The notes: generated by a model not told the origin, from the sequence alone. DNA of 28,169 nt from a virus (IMGVR_UViG_3300005468_000053:1-28169); one strand, 5' to 3'. Counted from the stretch's first letter, positions 1-7,805 are shown. A program made the numbers and translations.

Positions 1-53
1 TGGCCGAACGTCAGGCCGTTGTACGAGCCGCTGATGGGGACTATGCCCGCCAT
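1..53 (-). CDS. Start of the next tail gene (partial, runs off the window)
   Basis: An ATG at 53-51 lies four bases after the tape measure stop codon (60-58) and opens a frame that stays open to the window edge. The visible residues read MAGIVPISGSYNGLTFG. In siphoviruses the gene after the tape measure normally encodes the distal tail protein or another baseplate or tip component, so that is the likely role. With 17 residues the family cannot be assigned from sequence, and the call rests on position and the tight spacing. Confidence 0.5.
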   Translation of the reverse strand, partial: MAGIVPISGSYNGLTFG

Positions 54-57
54 CGCC

Positions 58-2265
58 TCACCGTGGCGAGCCCTTGAGTTGCCAGCCGATGTCGCGCCCG
101 AGCGCGATGCCCTGGTCGGGTTTCACGTCGCCGTAGAAGTTGAACTCCTGCTTGGCCGCCCCGCCGACCGCTGCGGTGCCGGTCGGCCTGAGGGCTTCGC
201 GAAACGCATCAGTGAGCACTGTCTTGAGCGAGCCCGCGCCACCCCCTGCCAGCCCGCCACCGCCAGCGGCGGGCGCGACCCCGGTCAACGCGACGAGCGC
301 GAGCTGCCCGCGTCGGGCGTGATCCTCGATGGCGTCCGCCATCCCACCGTAGTGGGCGGCGATCAGTCGGGTGCCTTCGCGCACCTGGTCGACGAGGGAG
401 GGGGAATGCCTAGCGAAGGGGTTGATGAAGTCCAGGAAGCCGCCTACCTTCGACAACCCGTCGCCGATTGCCTTGAGGATGGGGCCGAAGGTGTCCTCGA
501 GCCACCCCCCGAGTTTCTTGAACCCGTCCCAGGCCCACGATACCGCCGCCGTGAGGTCGTTCCATGCCGCGATGAGGAAATCGGTCAGCCATGGCGTGAA
601 CCGCTTAAGGAAGCCCCACAGTTTGTCGACGCCGGAGTGGAACCACCCGACGTTCTTGTAGGCCCATATGACGCCGGCGACGAGCAGCGCGATGCCGACG
701 ATGACGAGGCCGATTGGGTTGGCGGTCAGGGCCGCGTTGAGGAGCCATTGGACGCCCGTCCACAGCAAGGTCGCCACCCGCACCACGCCCATCGCGGTCG
801 CGTGCGCGATGGTGGCTACGGTGCTCAGGCCGATCCGTGTGTAGTTGATTAGGCTCGATGTTGCCAGGCCACGCATTCCTGCGATGGTCTTGAGGATGGC
901 GACATACAGCCGGGTGCTCATCACGACCGACCACCCGATGATGGCCGGCGTCAGCAGCACCGCGATGACGGTGGCCGCGAGCGCGAGGCCGTGCTTGTGC
1001 TGGTCGACCCACCCGACGGCCGACCGCACTGACTTGACCATGCCCTCGACCGCCGGCACCGCCTTGTCGATGAGCGCCGAGGCGAACCCTCCCACGACCG
1101 GGATGAGGGGCGTCACGGCGTCGAGGAGTTGCCCAGCGTAGGGCAGCAGTTTGGTGCCGAGTTTGATGGCGGCGGCCCCTGCCGCAGCGGTCGCCTTGTC
1201 GAGCTTGAAGTTGAGGTCGGACTGCACCCGGGCCCATCCCTGCACGTCCTTGCCCGCCCCGCGGCCGGCGGCCGAGATCGCGGCGACGTTTTCGTTGAAC
1301 GTACCCATGTGCTTGCCACCGATCTCGAGCTCGGTCGCCATTCCACGCACACCACCGCCGATGGTCTTGAGGGCGGCCAGTGCGGCCGGGCTGCCCTTGC
1401 CGAAAGTCTTGTCGATGTGTGACTGGATCAGGGCGAGGGCAGCCGGCAGGCCCTGGGTCATGAGGGTCTTGGCGACCTCGTCGGCAGTCAGGCCAACCTT
1501 CTGCATCTCCTTTGACGCCGCGCCGGTCGGACCGATAAGCGCGAGGAGGGCGAAGCGTAGGTGGGTGGCAGCGTCGGCCGGCGCGTCGCCCTGTGAGGTC
1601 ATGGTCGAGATGGCAGCGAGGACCTGGTCGAGCCCGACGCCCGCAGCGGCCGCCGTCGGCAGCACCGTGCCGAGAGCACCGGCGAGGTCCTGCATGTGCA
1701 TCTTGCCTTGAGCGACCGCCTCGACGAGCATCGAGGTCACCGCAGTCGCGGAGCCCGCGCCTTGGCTGTAAGCATTCAGCGCTGAGGTGACCGCGTCGGC
1801 GACTGTGGCCATGTCGGCATTGCCCACCCGCGCTCCCTCGGCGGCCGAACGCAGGACCATGAGGCCTTGTGCGCCGTGAAAGCCAGCCGACTCGACCAGG
1901 TACATGCCGGCGGCGAGTTGCTGGGCGCTCTCGCCTGTCTGACCAGCCATTGCGAGGATGCCGGACCTGACGAGCTTGAGGTTCTCTTCCGACTCGCCCG
2001 CTCCAGTGACCAGCTGGGTCATTGACGCCTGGAAGTCGGACGCCATCTTGAGCGAGATACCGCCTACAGCGACCATCGCCACCCCAGTGGCGAGGGCACC
2101 GAAGGCGGCGACCTTGAGGCCCTGCGCGAGGACGTTGCCGAACCTGCCGCTCTCGGCCACCGCGACGCCCTGCAATGCGCCCATCTCCTGCGAGAATCTC
2201 GCCGCGAGGTTGCCCCTCGCGAGATTGACCCGGAGCAGGCCCTCGCCGATCAGCGAGCTTGGCAA
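58..2265 (-). CDS. Tail tape measure protein (735 aa)
   Basis: This protein fixes tail length and is threaded through the tail tube during assembly. The N-terminal half matches the TP901-type tape measure core: a hydrophobic stretch at about residues 52-72, then an Ala/Gly-rich helical region with the phrases ASDFQASMTQLVTGAGES and LVEAVAQGKMHMQDLAGALG. Further hydrophobic segments lie near 425-450 and 510-535. The C-terminal part has the common phrase NPFARHSPSLVDQV. At roughly 1.5 angstroms per residue, 735 residues would suit a tail near 110 nm. The start is a TTG at 2265-2263, directly after the TAG of the tail chaperone extension and in the same reading frame. It fits because residues 3-12 (SSLIGEGLLR) look like a typical tape measure N-terminus. 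An internal ATG at codon 28 is the alternative. Confidence 0.93.
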   Translation of the reverse strand: MPSSLIGEGLLRVNLARGNLAARFSQEMGALQGVAVAESGRFGNVLAQGLKVAAFGALATGVAMVAVGGISLKMASDFQASMTQLVTGAGESEENLKLVRSGILAMAGQTGESAQQLAAGMYLVESAGFHGAQGLMVLRSAAEGARVGNADMATVADAVTSALNAYSQGAGSATAVTSMLVEAVAQGKMHMQDLAGALGTVLPTAAAAGVGLDQVLAAISTMTSQGDAPADAATHLRFALLALIGPTGAASKEMQKVGLTADEVAKTLMTQGLPAALALIQSHIDKTFGKGSPAALAALKTIGGGVRGMATELEIGGKHMGTFNENVAAISAAGRGAGKDVQGWARVQSDLNFKLDKATAAAGAAAIKLGTKLLPYAGQLLDAVTPLIPVVGGFASALIDKAVPAVEGMVKSVRSAVGWVDQHKHGLALAATVIAVLLTPAIIGWSVVMSTRLYVAILKTIAGMRGLATSSLINYTRIGLSTVATIAHATAMGVVRVATLLWTGVQWLLNAALTANPIGLVIVGIALLVAGVIWAYKNVGWFHSGVDKLWGFLKRFTPWLTDFLIAAWNDLTAAVSWAWDGFKKLGGWLEDTFGPILKAIGDGLSKVGGFLDFINPFARHSPSLVDQVREGTRLIAAHYGGMADAIEDHARRGQLALVALTGVAPAAGGGGLAGGGAGSLKTVLTDAFREALRPTGTAAVGGAAKQEFNFYGDVKPDQGIALGRDIGWQLKGSPR

Positions 2266-2999
2266 CTAGAGGCGGCCCCCAGAAAGCACAAAACGCTCCG
2301 CTGCGCGCGTCGTCGGGTCGTCAGGATCCTCAGATCCTTCGGCCTCTACACGCAGGCAGCGGAGGTAGTGGAACAACTCGCTCATGGTCAGGCGGCGGAT
2401 CTCCTCGAGGCTCAGCTGGAACCGGAGACTGAGGCGCTCGTAGAGCTTCCGCCACTCGACAGCGCCTTCTCGAAAGGGGCGGTGTCGACGCCGGCCTCCC
2501 GCGCCCTGCGCTCTTCGGCCTCGACGAACCTCTGCTGGACTTCGAACGCCGTCGCGGTAAGGCGGGCGAGCTTCCGCTCGGTGAGCCCCGCGAAGAACAC
2601 GCCTACCTCGCGCCGCGGCTCCGGGCCCCTGGCCTTGGGATCCGACTGGTCCCACTCGGCGTGCCGGCCGCGCAGGTCCTCCTCGTCGAGCTCGGCGAGC
2701 CACTCGTTGAAGGGCCCGAAGAGGCGCATGAGCAGCCCACGCTCGTCGACATCGAGGCGCTCGACGAAATTCTCACCGACATCGTCGACGCCGCGCAGCC
2801 CACGCACGGTTGCCTGCAGGGTTGCCATCTGCTTCTGAGCGACGACGTACTCCTTGTGAGGCAACTCATTGATGAGCAAGGTGCGGCCCTTCACGGTGAA
2901 CCTGACCGGTTCGGGGTTGAGCTCCTCGAGCTCGTCGAGGTTGTATGGGTCGGCCGCGTGGCCATTCCCGTTGGCGTGAGTGATCGAATCGCTTTCCAT
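2266..2999 (-). CDS. Tail assembly chaperone, -1 frameshift product (G-T type, 244 aa)
   Basis: This is the long form made when ribosomes slip back one base at 2478-2472. It keeps 176 residues of the upstream frame, ending Ala-Pro-Phe, and adds 68 residues from the -1 frame, beginning REGAVEWRKLYERL and ending at the TAG at 2268-2266. The added part (LSLEEIRRLTMSELFHYLRCLRVEA, split here as residues about 197-221) looks like a genuine helical tail-chaperone domain, unlike the 19-residue Ser/Gly tail of the unshifted product. Lambda gpG/gpGT is the model: the T part binds tail tube subunits while G coats the tape measure. Position between tube and tape measure genes is the expected one. Confidence 0.85.
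2412..2999 (-). CDS. Tail assembly chaperone, unshifted form (G type, 195 aa)
   Basis: This is an acidic, helical protein encoded directly upstream of the tape measure gene. ATG at 2999 follows a GGGAGAAAGAG ribosome site. The middle (LNPEPVRFTVKGRTLLINELPHKEYV) has the small beta-rich start usual for tail assembly chaperones, followed by a charged helical region. The last 19 codons after the slippery site encode a low-complexity Ser/Gly sequence, as expected for the default termination product. It is predicted to coat the tape measure during assembly and to be absent from the finished virion. Confidence 0.85.
   Translation of the reverse strand: MESDSITHANGNGHAADPYNLDELEELNPEPVRFTVKGRTLLINELPHKEYVVAQKQMATLQATVRGLRGVDDVGENFVERLDVDERGLLMRLFGPFNEWLAELDEEDLRGRHAEWDQSDPKARGPEPRREVGVFFAGLTERKLARLTATAFEVQQRFVEAEERRAREAGVDTAPFEKALSSGGSSTSASVSGSS
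2433..2478 (-). promoter_or_regulatory. Programmed -1 ribosomal frameshift site with downstream hairpin
   Basis: The heptamer CCCTTTC at 2478-2472 matches the X XXY YYZ rule in the upstream frame (C CCT TTC). After slipping, both tRNAs re-pair in the -1 frame (CCC TTT) and still encode Pro-Phe. Five bases later GGCGCT (2466-2461) can pair with AGCGCC (2438-2433), with an inner GAG/CTC pairing, giving the stimulatory stem often found at such sites. Location, frame relation and coding content on both sides all agree. Confidence 0.85.
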
Positions 3000-3029
3000 C
3001 TCTTTCTCCCTGTGACCCCGAGCGAACCG

Positions 3030-3059
3030 GGGGCCCGGCGGGGGTGAGGGCCGGGCCCC
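3030..3059 (-). terminator. Strong G+C hairpin in the gap between tail tube and tail chaperone genes
   Basis: GGGGCCCGGC (3030-3039) and GCCGGGCCCC (3050-3059) form a perfect 10-bp inverted repeat around a 10-base loop. It fills most of the 79-base gap, one of the larger gaps in the window. There is no T-run after it on the transcribed strand, so it is not a classical intrinsic terminator. It could attenuate transcription, process or protect the tail tube message, or damp chaperone and tape measure expression relative to the tube protein. Confidence 0.5.
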
Positions 3060-3078
3060 AAGGAGGGAAGGTCAGTCG

Positions 3079-3939
3079 CTAGGCGACAAGGTCGAAGCGC
3101 CACGGCTGCAGCGTGGCCGCGTTGTACGGCGGCGTCAGCACCCGCGCCTTGAAGTCGGATTCCACGTACCCGCCCTGCTTCATCGGGTAGGCGAGGCCCT
3201 CGAGCTCGGTGTAGTAGAGGATGAACTTGAACACCGAGGCCCGGCGGGTGGCGATGCCGTAGAGCCGCGCTTGGGGCGGCACAACCGGATACGCGATGGG
3301 GCCGATGACCGTCTCGTTGATGGACACACCGGACTGTCCGGAGCCGATGTTTACGACGCTGAACGTGCCAGCGTCGTTGGCGACGAATGCGGTCGGCGCG
3401 AAGCCGGTGGTGATGGTGACGCCGGCGACCGAGGTCGTGTCGACGGTGGCGACAGTCGAGCTGGTGGTGACCGCCGTCGCCGGCTTGCCAGTCGAGAGGT
3501 CGTACACCGTGTACGACTGCGCGGCCGTGGCCACGATGGCGTAGTCGCCGTTGACCGGGGTGCCCGGGGTGGTGACCACGCACCGCGCGCCGACGGTCGT
3601 GCCCTGGATGTTCTGCACGCCGTCCGAGGTCAGGGCAGGGCCGGTCGCAACAACCTTTGTGTACGAGCCCCCGGTCAGGAGCGAGACGAGGGCCGGCGGG
3701 GTGTCGGTCAGCTTGGCCGAGAGCTCGGCCTTCATTTCCTTGATGTCGGCCGCGAGCGGGAACAGGTACGCGCCGCCCCGGATCTCCTCGAGGGTGAGGT
3801 CGATCTTGATCTCGGCCGACATCGGGGTGTCGATTGCGATGGGCACGCCGGCGCTCAGGCCCCCCAGGTTGCCGGGCAGCGGAACGACGGCGAGGTTCTT
3901 GACGCTGAAGGCGATGCTTCGGCCGGTCTCGGCTCCCAT
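3079..3939 (-). CDS. Major tail tube protein (286 aa)
   Basis: This is predicted to be the subunit that stacks into the tail tube. It lies directly upstream of the tail chaperone pair, the usual place for this gene, with ATG at 3939 behind AAGGAGTAGGTAG. The N-terminal part (residues about 1-90) and the C-terminal part (about 225-286, FILYYTELEGLAYPMKQGGY) look like a beta-rich tube fold. In between is a Thr/Val/Ala-rich, beta-strand-like segment (about 95-220) that makes the protein longer than a minimal tube subunit. I read that segment as an inserted domain displayed on the tail surface. Function is inferred from position and composition rather than a diagnostic motif. Confidence 0.75.
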   Translation of the reverse strand: MGAETGRSIAFSVKNLAVVPLPGNLGGLSAGVPIAIDTPMSAEIKIDLTLEEIRGGAYLFPLAADIKEMKAELSAKLTDTPPALVSLLTGGSYTKVVATGPALTSDGVQNIQGTTVGARCVVTTPGTPVNGDYAIVATAAQSYTVYDLSTGKPATAVTTSSTVATVDTTSVAGVTITTGFAPTAFVANDAGTFSVVNIGSGQSGVSINETVIGPIAYPVVPPQARLYGIATRRASVFKFILYYTELEGLAYPMKQGGYVESDFKARVLTPPYNAATLQPWRFDLVA

Positions 3940-3943
3940 CTAC

Positions 3944-4246
3944 CTACTCCTTCGCCCCGCCGGTCGTGGCGGCCGTGTTCTTGGCGTCCTTCTGTGCCTT
4001 CTTCGCTGCGCCGGCCTTCTCCTCGTCCGTCATCGCGAGCGACCAGCCCATTGGCTTGATGACATCGTGGTCGTCCGACTTGAGCTGGTCGGCCTCCTCC
4101 TGCGAGATGTCTGCGAAGAACACGGGGCCGCCTTCGGGCCCCTTGAGGTCGGCGTGCTCCTGGAAATCGACGACCCGGCCCGCCGGGTGCTCGGCCGACC
4201 CGCCGATGTGGAAGCGGGTCCACCTGGTTGCGAGTAGTCGCGGCAT
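3944..4246 (-). CDS. Small acidic/lysine-rich protein of unknown function, neck-tail region (100 aa)
   Basis: I do not recognise a family. ATG at 4246 has a textbook AAGGAGGAGAC ribosome site, and the stop lies five bases before the tail tube ATG, so it is very likely co-translated with the tube gene. Residues about 20-70 contain an acidic, folded-looking section (PVFFADISQEEADQLKSDDH). The last 25 residues are Lys/Ala/Thr-rich and probably disordered. Small genes of this kind between tail terminator and tube are often minor structural or assembly proteins. Confidence 0.7.
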   Translation of the reverse strand: MPRLLATRWTRFHIGGSAEHPAGRVVDFQEHADLKGPEGGPVFFADISQEEADQLKSDDHDVIKPMGWSLAMTDEEKAGAAKKAQKDAKNTAATTGGAKE

Positions 4247-4255
4247 GTCTCCTCC

Positions 4256-4756
4256 TTAGGTGGTGGTGCGTCGGTACGGCTTGAGGCGGGCGCTCAGGTG
4301 GGCCACGCCAGGCAGGTGCTCGTGCGGCTCGACGCCTCGTCGCCGCAGTTCCATATCGATGACGACATCGATGATTCGCCAGTCGCCAGCAGGCCAAGGA
4401 TTCGCGTCGCGTGCGGCTACCTCAGCGACCAGGCGTGGGTACTGATCGGCGAGAGAGCCCTCGATCTTCATGCACCCGAAGCCGGCCGCGTACCCTCCAT
4501 GTTGTCGGTAGGGGTAGCGGCACCAATGATTCGGGCAACGCAGCATCGAATCGACCGCCCACGGCCACGGAATGATGTCGTGCTCGATGACTACGAAAGT
4601 CTCATGAGCCTCCCAGAGCTTGACCAGCAGTCGGCCGTAAGCGAGGTTGTCATCGAGGCGCACTGGCTCGGGCTCGAGCCCGTCGGCGCGCAGAACTCGT
4701 GCGACTAGCTCGTGATACTCACGCGGGCCCGGCGCCCACGGAATGACAACCCTCAC
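4256..4756 (-). CDS. Glycosyltransferase-like protein (166 aa)
   Basis: The core reads AHETFVVIEHDIIPWPWAVDSMLRC at about residues 50-74. The hydrophobic strand followed by an acidic EHD and a proline resembles the DXD-type metal and nucleotide-sugar site of GT-A glycosyltransferase-like proteins seen in some phages. A later segment (GYAAGFGCMKIEGSL, about 88-102) fits the strand lining the acceptor site in such proteins. The length is short for a full glycosyltransferase, so it may be a minimal or degenerate one. It sits between tail terminator and tail tube genes, where a sugar-transfer enzyme is unusual. Modification of virion proteins is one inference. GTG start at 4756; ribosome site weak. 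Confidence 0.5.
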   Translation of the reverse strand: MRVVIPWAPGPREYHELVARVLRADGLEPEPVRLDDNLAYGRLLVKLWEAHETFVVIEHDIIPWPWAVDSMLRCPNHWCRYPYRQHGGYAAGFGCMKIEGSLADQYPRLVAEVAARDANPWPAGDWRIIDVVIDMELRRRGVEPHEHLPGVAHLSARLKPYRRTTT

Positions 4757-4762
4757 TGGCGG

Positions 4763-5560
4763 CTACGAATAGACCTTCGAAAAATGGATCTTGAAGTGCA
4801 AAGGGACGCTGAGCGTGAGCGATGAGTAGTCGAAGTGCGGCTCGCCACCGTCCTCAAGTTCGATCTTTTCAATCCACGACCTCAGCTGAGGCGAGGCCAC
4901 GCCGAGCAACGGCGAGGGGTTAACGCCCGTGTTCGAAGGGTTCGGGCCGCCCGCCTCCCCCAGGTTGAGCAGGTAGTCAAGGCGATCGCGGACGTCCTCG
5001 GCGAGCTTCCTCGAGGGAGACGAGTCGTAGACCTTGACGATGAGGAATGTTTCGTACAGACGAACCGGAGGTCGAACCTTCGGCTGCGGAGTCGGGAACT
5101 CATGCTCCGGACCGACCACCACGCACCAGTAGAAATCCGGCGTGTCAACGACGATGCGGGGCTCGACGTCGTGAATGATGGTCGGTAGCGGACTTACAAG
5201 TGAGCCGGACGCATGCGTTGAGCCGAGGTTAGCGCTGAGTGTCAGTTGGCCAGCGGCTACGCCTCCACGCTTGACTTGCATGACCTCGGGCGTGACTCCG
5301 CCAAGCCAGATCCACATTAGGTCGCGGTAGTTCACGCTCGAGGCAACCGGCACGACCGCCTGGCCTGCAGCTGCTCCGCCGCCGGCGATGGTCGTGGCGC
5401 TGAACAGTCCGGCGGTCGGGCGCGGCGGGCCAGTGCCCGTAGCTGCAGCAATGCGCTGAGGACTGCGATTGGCGAGCGTTAGAAGGCTCGGGTTCCCGGT
5501 GCTGGTGTCAATCGAATCGACAACGAGCGCCTGCCACACAAGCCGCGTGATATCGCTCAC
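4763..5560 (-). CDS. Predicted tail terminator/completion protein with inserted beta domain (265 aa)
   Basis: The C-terminal half (about residues 135-265) looks like a tail terminator: a strand-rich part (ETFLIVKVYDSSPSRKLAEDVRDRLDYLL), then an immunity-loop-like stretch and a final strand pair (SLTLSVPLHFKIHFSKVYS). The segment around residues 50-125 is different: QAVVPVASSVNYRDLMWIWL followed by GQLTLSANLGSTHASGSLVS. It follows the common pattern of a small beta module seen as insertions in phage structural proteins. The GTG start at 5560 overlaps the upstream TGA as GTGA. Position after the gp10-like gene and before the tube agrees with tail completion. Confidence 0.6.
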   Translation of the reverse strand: MSDITRLVWQALVVDSIDTSTGNPSLLTLANRSPQRIAAATGTGPPRPTAGLFSATTIAGGGAAAGQAVVPVASSVNYRDLMWIWLGGVTPEVMQVKRGGVAAGQLTLSANLGSTHASGSLVSPLPTIIHDVEPRIVVDTPDFYWCVVVGPEHEFPTPQPKVRPPVRLYETFLIVKVYDSSPSRKLAEDVRDRLDYLLNLGEAGGPNPSNTGVNPSPLLGVASPQLRSWIEKIELEDGGEPHFDYSSLTLSVPLHFKIHFSKVYS

Positions 5561-6213
5561 AGACCGAACTCAGCTGTCGCTTCCGCCCATGCCGTCTGCG
5601 GCAACCACTCGTTGACCAGTGGCCACACGTACAGGAGCGTCGGCAGCAGATACGGGTGGGGCGCCCGATGCACCACTGGCTTAAAGACGATGGTGTGGCC
5701 GTCAGGGCTATAGCGTAGGTACTTGGCCTTTTTCGCGGCTATGGTTCCGCCGAGCTCGGCGATGCGCGCGTACTTCTCAGCTGGCGAGCCGGCTGGCACC
5801 CCAATGCGACCCTCAAGTAGCTCGACGGAGGACTTGATCACGATCATCGACAGCAAGCGCCGCAGAGTGCCACCCGGCACCTTGCGGATCCGATAGCCGC
5901 CATGGCCGGTTGCGGCGAGACGGCGCTGGTCGGTGGTAATCGCAAAGCCTCGCGGGTTGGCTGGGCGTGAGTTCCGTGAGCCACCGGCGCGAGTGATCTC
6001 ATCGAGGTCCTCGATGGCGAAATTGCGATCGCCTTTCGGCGCGGCGGCCTTGGCGAACTTCAACGCCAGGACCATCACATGCCGGAAGTTCTTCTCGAGC
6101 GACCGCTCGAACGCGTCGAAGAACAGGAGCCCGTGAGCGTGTGCTTCGCGCCAGTCGATCGATACCTTGACTTCGAGGGACCCATCGGCGCTACGGCCAA
6201 TGACGTCGGCCAC
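5557..6213 (-). CDS. HK97 gp10-like neck/tail completion protein (218 aa)
   Basis: The frame is open further upstream, but the residues before the GTG at 6213 are the antisense-like extension over the preceding gene, and a GGAGG lies 12 bases before that GTG. Residues about 25-60 (LLFFDAFERSLEKNFRHVMVLALKFAKAAAPKGD) have the amphipathic helix followed by 'AAPKGDR' turn that is typical of HK97 gp10-family proteins. The C-terminal part (PHPYLLPTLLYVWP) also fits, since gp10-like proteins often end with a 'HPF/YLRPA' type helix. Such proteins act at the head-tail joint or tail completion. Confidence 0.75.
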   Translation of the reverse strand: MADVIGRSADGSLEVKVSIDWREAHAHGLLFFDAFERSLEKNFRHVMVLALKFAKAAAPKGDRNFAIEDLDEITRAGGSRNSRPANPRGFAITTDQRRLAATGHGGYRIRKVPGGTLRRLLSMIVIKSSVELLEGRIGVPAGSPAEKYARIAELGGTIAAKKAKYLRYSPDGHTIVFKPVVHRAPHPYLLPTLLYVWPLVNEWLPQTAWAEATAEFGL

Positions 6214-6218
6214 GAGTT

Positions 6219-6635
6219 TTAGATGCCTCCGCCGACTACCTGCAGCTCGAGCTCGATGTGGTGGATTCCGGTCCTGGTCTTGGCCGCCCTCGCCGGCGCG
6301 ACGACGATGTAGTCGCCCTGCTGCGTATCGAGCACGTGCCAGTCGACGGCCCCGGATCCGGCAGGCTTGAACAGCACCCACAAGTCGCGCGTGACCGCTC
6401 CATCCGGCCCATAGATCGCGGGGGGCAGGGTCGCGAGGTGCGTCGATATGGGGACGTCTGCCGCATCGGTTACTAGACGGCGACCCTGCCCCGAGCGAGC
6501 CTCGATCTTTCCCTGCACCTGAAATCCACCACCAGGCCCAAGCGATCGCGTAAAGCCGCCCTGCAGGTCCGATGTATCAGAGGCGCCAATCGGGACCAGA
6601 GTGAGGGTCTCATTCAGCCAATCGATCAGCGGCAC
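6219..6635 (-). CDS. Predicted head-tail stopper/connector protein (138 aa)
   Basis: This is a small beta-rich protein ending in HHIELELQVVGGG, encoded just before the gp10-like gene. The order connector, stopper, gp10-like, terminator, tube is standard in siphoviruses, and length and composition (strands WVLFKPAGSGAVDWHVLDTQ and YIVVAPARAAKT) suit a stopper that closes the portal channel. No diagnostic motif is visible. GTG at 6635 lies three bases after the upstream TAG, so translation is probably coupled. Confidence 0.5.
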   Translation of the reverse strand: MPLIDWLNETLTLVPIGASDTSDLQGGFTRSLGPGGGFQVQGKIEARSGQGRRLVTDAADVPISTHLATLPPAIYGPDGAVTRDLWVLFKPAGSGAVDWHVLDTQQGDYIVVAPARAAKTRTGIHHIELELQVVGGGI

Positions 6636-6638
6636 GAC

Positions 6639-7079
6639 CTACGAGGTCCTGAAGGCATCCAGTGGATCGTAGGCAAGACCAGCCGCGGTCTCGGTGTTGG
6701 CCGGCGCGCTCCTGCCAGCCTGGCGCCACAGGGCCAGGACATCGGCAGGAAGTTCAGTCCCGCCTATGCCGGCGGGCACCTGCACCTGCGCAGCGAGCTC
6801 AGGATCCATCCGCAGCAGTCCGGGCTGAGGTAGGCCCGGGATGGAGGCCTCGAGTTCCTTACCGTTCAGCGTGATGTCGAGCGCCGTCTCGGGTTCGTTT
6901 TCTTTCCCACGGAAATCGCTGCCTCTTGTGGACTTCGGTCGCGTCTTCTGGTTGGTGCGCCCGGTGACGACGACGTCGTTTCCAGACACGACCACCTTTG
7001 TTACATGCACGCCGGCCCGGGCGAGGAGTCGACGAATGAACTCCTCGCTCACGGGTGCGGCATTTTCTTCAGAAGACAT
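6639..7079 (-). CDS. Neck-region protein of unknown function (146 aa)
   Basis: I do not recognise a family. ATG at 7079 is preceded by GGGGAGGAGAG. The N-terminal 45 residues (EEFIRRLLARAGVHVTKVVVSGNDVVVTGRTNQK) are a helix plus a two-strand pattern. Then comes a linker with an 'ELEASIPGLPQPGLLRMDPELAAQ' stretch and a helical C-terminus rich in Ala and Asp. Position between the major capsid side genes and the stopper suggests a head-tail joining or minor capsid role. Confidence 0.65.
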   Translation of the reverse strand: MSSEENAAPVSEEFIRRLLARAGVHVTKVVVSGNDVVVTGRTNQKTRPKSTRGSDFRGKENEPETALDITLNGKELEASIPGLPQPGLLRMDPELAAQVQVPAGIGGTELPADVLALWRQAGRSAPANTETAAGLAYDPLDAFRTS

Positions 7080-7106
7080 CGCTCTCTCCTCCCCGAAACG
7101 CCCTAG

Positions 7107-7805
7107 CTAGCCGGCCGGGGCAATGTCGACGCGGTAGTGGCAGAACACGTCGACGATGTCGACCGTGCCCGTGTTCGCCATCGGAAACGACAGGCGGCCG
7201 ACCACCTTCTGCAGGTCGACCGACATCAGGAACGGGGTGCCGAGGAGGATCTGCGCGGTGACCACGAGGCCCGCGCCTGTGACGCCGGCCGCGCCGAGCC
7301 ACGTGGCCGGGCTGGAGGTCGAGGCGCCGTCGATGGCGGTCACGACCGGGGCGGCGGCCGCCGCCGCGACGGCGGGGTAGGCGACCGACCGGATGGCGAG
7401 CGTCGGCGCAGCCGAGAGAGCCACGACGCCGACGTTGTAGACGACCTCGACCGACTTGAGGGTCATGCCCAGGCTCGACCCGTCGATGCGCTGCTGCTCG
7501 AACGCGAAGTCGAAGTCGACGAGTGCGGTGGCCGCGCCCGAGGCCAGGACATGCAGGCCCTCCACGCCGGCCGCGAACTCGGTGTTCGAGTATGCGATGG
7601 AGGCGACCACGATGCCCGTCAGCGCGGCGGGTGGGATGACGGTGACCATCGGATCCCACCGCGCGTAAGGCACGGCCTGGCGCGGTCCGGAACCGCCGGC
7701 GATGCGGCGCACCGCCGTGGTTAGGCCACCCTTGTCCGTGACAAGGGTGTAGCCCCGCAGCGCGAGCGGGGCCTTGAGGCGGGCGAGCTCGATGACGGGT
7801 CTCAC
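7107..7805 (-). CDS. Beta-rich predicted virion protein (232 aa)
   Basis: The true start is the GTG at 7805-7803, seven bases after AAGGAG. Residues encoded upstream in this frame are an antisense-like extension into the preceding gene. The protein is rich in Val, Ala, Thr and Gly. It has alternating strands (YTLVTDKGGLTTAVRRIAGG, then RWDPMVTVIPPAALTGIVVASI) and a low-complexity Ala/Pro stretch near residues 155-185. It resembles the two-domain, surface-exposed structural proteins often found after the capsid gene. I cannot name a family. A head decoration or head-completion role is inferred from position. Confidence 0.6.
   Translation of the reverse strand: MRPVIELARLKAPLALRGYTLVTDKGGLTTAVRRIAGGSGPRQAVPYARWDPMVTVIPPAALTGIVVASIAYSNTEFAAGVEGLHVLASGAATALVDFDFAFEQQRIDGSSLGMTLKSVEVVYNVGVVALSAAPTLAIRSVAYPAVAAAAAAPVVTAIDGASTSSPATWLGAAGVTGAGLVVTAQILLGTPFLMSVDLQKVVGRLSFPMANTGTVDIVDVFCHYRVDIAPAG

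Noticed and set aside
6214-6381. Upstream extension of the gp10-like gene to 6381
   Set aside because: The residues are Arg-rich noise over the stopper gene, whereas GTG at 6213 has a GGAGG at a workable distance.
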